NCBI GenBank assembly: GCA_964599915.1
Contig: CAZRHR010000054.1
Location: forward strand, 1 to 18,860
Reading direction: 5' to 3'
Length of the DNA: 18,860 bases
From: CAZRHR01 sp964599915
Lineage (GTDB): Bacteria; Bacteroidota; Bacteroidia; CAIKAF01
A program made the translations under genes and the position numbers. The stretch's first letter is position 1, and every line of letters starts with the position of its first letter. Shown piece by piece: positions 15,704-18,860 of the stretch. The notes beneath the pieces were generated by a model that was not told where the DNA came from, did not search any database, and worked only from the letters and a program-made list of their open reading frames with translations.

Positions 15704-17245
15704 ATGACTCGTTTGCCTTTTGTTTTGTTTTTTCTTTGTGTTTCCCTTGCTGGAATATGGGGACAATCTGCTGATTCAATGGCTATTGCCACAGATTCAC
15801 TGTCTCAAACCGTGGCAGAAATACCACCGGTTGTCGTAGAAAAAACGACCAAAGACTTTCAGATTAGCGATACAGGTCTTTCGGCCCAGGGATTTTTTCG
15901 TGCCCTTTTGGGCATGTTGTTTTTGGTTGGCATTTGTTGGTTGTTTAGTACCAACCGCCGCCGAATCAATTGGCGGTTAGTGATTGTTGGGATTTTACTT
16001 CAGGTGGTCATTGCCCTGATGCTTATTCCCGATTATAATTTTGGCGGAGACATGAAAGATGTGGTTGGCGCGGGAGGAGAACCGGTTCGCGTTGAATACA
16101 ATCCCTTCCGCTATGGTTTGGATAAAGTAGCCTCTGGGTTTACCAAAATTTTAGGGTTTACACAAGAAGGCGTGAGTTTCCTATTCAAAAGCATGGACGA
16201 CGGCGTGATGCATCCTGCCCTTCGGAATTTTGCCTTCGTGATTTTACCTACCGTTATTTTCTTTTCTGCTTTGACAAGTCTTCTATTCTTTTTAGGGATT
16301 TTGCAGAAAATAGTTTTTGTACTGGCTTGGCTAATGAAAAAAACCATGGGACTTTCGGGCTCCGAGAGTTTAGCAGCGGCCGGAAATATTTTCCTTGGAC
16401 AAACAGAGGCACCGCTTTTGATTAAGCCATACATCTCGGGCATGACACGTTCGGAAATCATGTGTTTGATGACGGGTGGCATGGCCACCATTGCGGGAGG
16501 AGTATTGGCTGCCTATATTTCCTTTTTAGGGAATGGAGACCCCGTTATGGAAATGTACTATGCCAAACATTTACTTACGGCGTCTTTATTGTCTGCTCCC
16601 GCAGCTATTGTGGCGGCTAAAATCCTTGTGCCAGAAGTTAACGAGGTACGGACGGACATGAAAATTTCCAATGAAAAAATTGGCACCAATTTCCTAGAGG
16701 CCATTTCCAATGGCACCATTGAAGGTTTAAAACTTGCCGTGAATGTTGGCGCTATGCTACTGGTGTTTACCGCTATGATTGCCACCTTCAACTTTTTACT
16801 GGAAGGGCTTATTGGCGACATCACCGGCTTAAATCCTGAAATCGCTCAGGTAACCAAAGGACGGTATTCCGGGTTGAATCTTCAGTTCATTTTGGGTTAT
16901 GTAGGTTCTCCTATCGCTTGGATGCTCGGGGTTCCCTCGGAAGACATGCTAAATGTTGGTCAATTGCTTGGCCAAAAAACCGTGTTAAACGAGTTTTATG
17001 CCTACTATGAATTAGGGGAAATGAAAAATAGCGGGAAATTCATGTATGAAAAATCGGTGGTAATGGCCACGTACATCCTATGTGGATTCTCCAATTTTGC
17101 CTCCATTGGCATCCAAATCGGCGGCATTGGCTCTCTTGCTCCGGAAAAAAGAGCGGAATTGTCCAAACTTGGATTCCGTGCCATGTTAGGAGGCACCGTG
17201 GCTTGTTTACTTACTGCAACGGTGGTGGGCATGTTTATGTCTTGA
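15704..17245 (+). CDS. CNT-family concentrative nucleoside transporter (NupC-like)
   Basis: A 513-residue membrane protein that imports nucleosides with Na+ or H+. Family motifs: 'SGSESLAAAGNIFLGQTEAP' with G232-Q-T-E235, 'GGMATIAGGVLAAYISFLG' (about 258-276), N429-E430 in 'VLNEFYAYYEL', and 'CGFSNFASIGIQIGGIGSLA' with N464 and S467. These correspond to the nucleoside- and sodium-contacting residues known from Vibrio CNT. It is longer than typical NupC (about 400). An N-terminal signal-peptide-like segment (MTRLPFVLFFLCVSLAGIWG) and a polar stretch to about residue 60 precede the membrane domain, and a polar loop lies at about 110-165. I take the ATG at 15704; the TTG at 15698 is in frame but overlaps the -7-like AGCTTTTG. 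TauE/SafE follows after 76 bases on the same strand. Confidence 0.92.
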   Translation: MTRLPFVLFFLCVSLAGIWGQSADSMAIATDSLSQTVAEIPPVVVEKTTKDFQISDTGLSAQGFFRALLGMLFLVGICWLFSTNRRRINWRLVIVGILLQVVIALMLIPDYNFGGDMKDVVGAGGEPVRVEYNPFRYGLDKVASGFTKILGFTQEGVSFLFKSMDDGVMHPALRNFAFVILPTVIFFSALTSLLFFLGILQKIVFVLAWLMKKTMGLSGSESLAAAGNIFLGQTEAPLLIKPYISGMTRSEIMCLMTGGMATIAGGVLAAYISFLGNGDPVMEMYYAKHLLTASLLSAPAAIVAAKILVPEVNEVRTDMKISNEKIGTNFLEAISNGTIEGLKLAVNVGAMLLVFTAMIATFNFLLEGLIGDITGLNPEIAQVTKGRYSGLNLQFILGYVGSPIAWMLGVPSEDMLNVGQLLGQKTVLNEFYAYYELGEMKNSGKFMYEKSVVMATYILCGFSNFASIGIQIGGIGSLAPEKRAELSKLGFRAMLGGTVACLLTATVVGMFMS

Positions 17246-17311
17246 TGCAAATCTGGTGTAGGTAACATTTGCTACAAAGCAGACGGGCTTCCACCTGTAT
17301 TTTTGACCAAA

Positions 17312-17319
17312 TACTTTTG
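17312..17319 (+). promoter_or_regulatory. -7 box directly before the TauE/SafE start
   Basis: TACTTTTG is a perfect TAnnTTTG match and ends two bases before the ATG at 17322. Another perfect match, TATTTTTG, lies at 17298-17305. Either could drive the permease. The nearer one implies a leaderless message, the farther one a leader of about 10 bases. Confidence 0.4.
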
Positions 17320-17321
17320 GA

Positions 17322-18110
17322 ATGCAAGAAATCATTGGATACGTCGCCGCTTTATTGATTGGACTTTCTCTGGGCATCATTGGTGGAGGTGGAAGTATCC
17401 TCACTTTACCGGTACTCACTTATTTAATGGGCGTTGAACCCACGTTGGCCACCGCCTATTCTCTTTTTATTGTCGGTAGTACCGCCTTGGTGGGAGGCGC
17501 GAAAGCCATCTGGCAAAAGCAGGCGGACATCAAAACAGCCCTCTGGTTTGGCGCACCCTCTATCGTAGCTGTGTATGCCACACGAAAATTCATTTTACCC
17601 GCCATTCCGGTTGCCTTTTGGGGTTTAGATAAAAATGTCTGGATCATGTTGCTATTTGCACTCATCATGATTCCGGCCGCCTATTCCATGATTAAAAAAC
17701 CAAGCCAAAAAGAAGCAAAAGCTCCCCGAAAAATGGAAGGTGCAAAAGCGCTCGCCTATGTGATGGCCGAAGGAACTATTGTCGGCATTTTGACCGGTTT
17801 GGTGGGCGCCGGCGGCGGATTTCTAATCATTCCTGTGCTGGTGGTTGTATCCGGATTGCCCATGAAAACCGCTGTAGGAACCTCACTGCTCATTGTGGCA
17901 GCGAAAAGCCTCATTGGATTTACCGGAGATCTGGGAAAACCCATGGACTGGAACTTATTACTTACCGTTACCGGCATTTCCATCGTTGGCATCCTGGTAG
18001 GCATGTGGGTGGCCAAATGGATTTCAGGTGAAAAATTAAAACCCGCCTTCGGCTACTTTGTGCTCGTAATGGCTGGCTATATCTTGTTCAAAGAATTCTG
18101 GCCTATGTGA
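17322..18110 (+). CDS. TauE/SafE-family sulfite/anion permease
   Basis: A 262-residue polytopic protein with the duplicated half-repeat typical of the family: 'LGIIGGGGSILTLPVLTYLMG' (about 17-37) and 'GLVGAGGGFLIIPVLVVVSG' (about 159-178), each followed by 'T..A...SL' (residues 41-48 and 183-190). About eight hydrophobic segments are visible, with a charged cytosolic loop near 125-140 ('KKPSQKEAKAPRK'). Members move sulfite, sulfoacetate or other small sulfur-containing anions, usually outward. The exact substrate is not deducible. Its neighbour on the opposite strand carries a rhodanese domain, but that gene is the tRNA hydroxylase TrhO, so a functional link is weak. The last 34 bases overlap the trhO 3' end. 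Confidence 0.88.
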   Translation: MQEIIGYVAALLIGLSLGIIGGGGSILTLPVLTYLMGVEPTLATAYSLFIVGSTALVGGAKAIWQKQADIKTALWFGAPSIVAVYATRKFILPAIPVAFWGLDKNVWIMLLFALIMIPAAYSMIKKPSQKEAKAPRKMEGAKALAYVMAEGTIVGILTGLVGAGGGFLIIPVLVVVSGLPMKTAVGTSLLIVAAKSLIGFTGDLGKPMDWNLLLTVTGISIVGILVGMWVAKWISGEKLKPAFGYFVLVMAGYILFKEFWPM

Positions 18111-18860
18111 TCCGGATGAATACCTTGCACATCTTGAGGTCTGGGAAAACGCCCCTTTTTAAAAATATTTGCGCCTTTATTGGTCCCTTTCCTCAAGCTT
18201 TTTTGTAATTCTATGGGCAATTGAATTTCATCTGCACAGGCTTGGGAACAACAACCTTTAAACGAATCTGCACAAGCCGCACACTGAATAAACAACAAAT
18301 GACAGCGGGCATTCACACAATTGGTATGGGTATCGCAAGGCGCGCCACATTGATGGCACTGCGCTATCACATCCTCTGTGATTCGTTCCCCAAGCCGATC
18401 GTCGAACACAAAGTTTTTGCCAATAAAGCGCACGGGCAAATTTTGCGCACGCGCTTTTCGGGTGTATTCAATGATCCCGCCTTCCAGTTGATACACTTGC
18501 GCAAATCCTTTATGCTTCAGATACGCACTCGCTTTTTCGCAGCGAATGCCTCCTGTGCAATACAGCAAAACAGGCTTGTCTTTATGTTCGGACAACATAT
18601 TTTCCACAATGGGCAAACTCTCTCTGAACGTATCTACATCCGGCCGAATGGCGCCTTCAAAATGTCCAACTTCAGATTCATAATGGTTGCGCATGTCTAC
18701 CACCACGGCTTCGGGATGGTCCAACATGGCATTGAAAGAAGCCGCATCCAAGTGTGGGCCGCATTGGGTTACATCAAAATCAGGGTCATCAATACCGTCC
18801 GCCACAATTTTTTCCCGAATCCGGATGATCAATTTAAGAAACGCCTCATCTTTAGATTCC
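18077..18860 (-). CDS. trhO: tRNA uridine(34) hydroxylase TrhO (5' end outside window)
   Basis: The frame is open to the window edge, so the N-terminus is missing. The visible part begins 'ESKDEAFLKLIIRIREKIV' and covers 260 residues; a TTG at 18832 is in frame but lies inside the conserved domain and is not the start. The rhodanese domain has 'VVVDMRNHYESEVGHFEGA' and the catalytic loop 'YCTGGIRCEKASAYL', the first Cys being the active-site residue (codon 18557-18559). Then comes 'GFAQVYQLEGGIIEY' and the family-specific Cys-rich tail ('CHQCGAPCDTHTNC', 'CHLLFIQCAACADSFKGCCS'). This architecture is that of YceA/TrhO, which makes 5-hydroxyuridine at the wobble position of tRNA using O2 and feeds later cmo5U or mcmo5U synthesis. 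The C-terminus overlaps the TauE/SafE gene. Confidence 0.94.
   Translation of the reverse strand, partial: ESKDEAFLKLIIRIREKIVADGIDDPDFDVTQCGPHLDAASFNAMLDHPEAVVVDMRNHYESEVGHFEGAIRPDVDTFRESLPIVENMLSEHKDKPVLLYCTGGIRCEKASAYLKHKGFAQVYQLEGGIIEYTRKARAQNLPVRFIGKNFVFDDRLGERITEDVIAQCHQCGAPCDTHTNCVNARCHLLFIQCAACADSFKGCCSQACADEIQLPIELQKSLRKGTNKGANIFKKGRFPRPQDVQGIHPDHIGQNSLNKI

Noticed and set aside
17261..17269. GGTAACATT shared upstream of the transporter (15670-15678) and the permease (17261-17269)
   Set aside because: A nine-base match at different distances from the two start codons (34 and 61 bases) and with no symmetry. Too weak to call a regulatory site.
18830..18832. TTG at 18832 as the trhO start
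   Set aside because: The reading frame continues upstream with conserved-looking residues to the window edge, and the domain would be truncated. The gene is simply cut by the window.

Overview
The window looks like a chromosomal segment of a Bacteroidota member. The supporting signs are the usual absence of Shine-Dalgarno sequences, repeated -7 promoter boxes of the TAnnTTTG type, a surface protein starting with a 'TTGGFLPPRLTQTERDAI'-type module, paired secreted amidohydrolases, and protein sequences that read as Bacteroidota throughout. An aquatic or marine lineage is plausible because of the AlkB hydroxylase, but the genus cannot be told from the sequence. I see no tRNA, rRNA, CRISPR array, insertion sequence or phage module. 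Coding density is very high.

Layout. (1) Positions 1-4017, minus strand: two overlapping exported amidohydrolase-like genes. The upstream one is a two-domain protein whose N-terminal domain has lost its metal-binding motif. The downstream one, cut by the window edge, also lacks it. (2) 4171-6676, plus: an extended SDR dehydrogenase/epimerase and a secreted glycine-rich surface protein with a PKD-like domain and an ALK/LTK-type glycine-rich domain. (3) 6666-8735: alkB (minus) and a TetR regulator (plus) diverging from a 342-bp AT-rich spacer. A perfect 7-7-7 inverted repeat lies over the predicted -33 box of alkB. (4) 8784-13567, plus: a SNF2 helicase, an aminocarboxymuconate-semialdehyde decarboxylase (ACMSD), a small lipoprotein and a YkgJ-type cysteine-cluster protein, packed as a probable operon. 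(5) 13515-15625, minus: threonine aldolase followed by D-Ala-D-Ala ligase. (6) 15704-18110, plus: a CNT-family nucleoside transporter and a TauE/SafE permease. (7) 18077-18860, minus: the C-terminal part of the tRNA uridine hydroxylase TrhO.

Most genes are ordinary metabolic or housekeeping functions. The parts most worth a second look are the alkB-tetR regulatory unit with a readable promoter and operator, a recurrent promoter arrangement in which a -7-like box ends only 2-4 bases before the start codon (implying leaderless transcripts), the half-dead amidohydrolase pair, and the fact that all three convergent gene pairs overlap in their coding 3' ends.

I found no convincing evidence for a wholly new defence or mobile system. 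The SNF2 gene has no defence partners, and its neighbours are metabolic genes.
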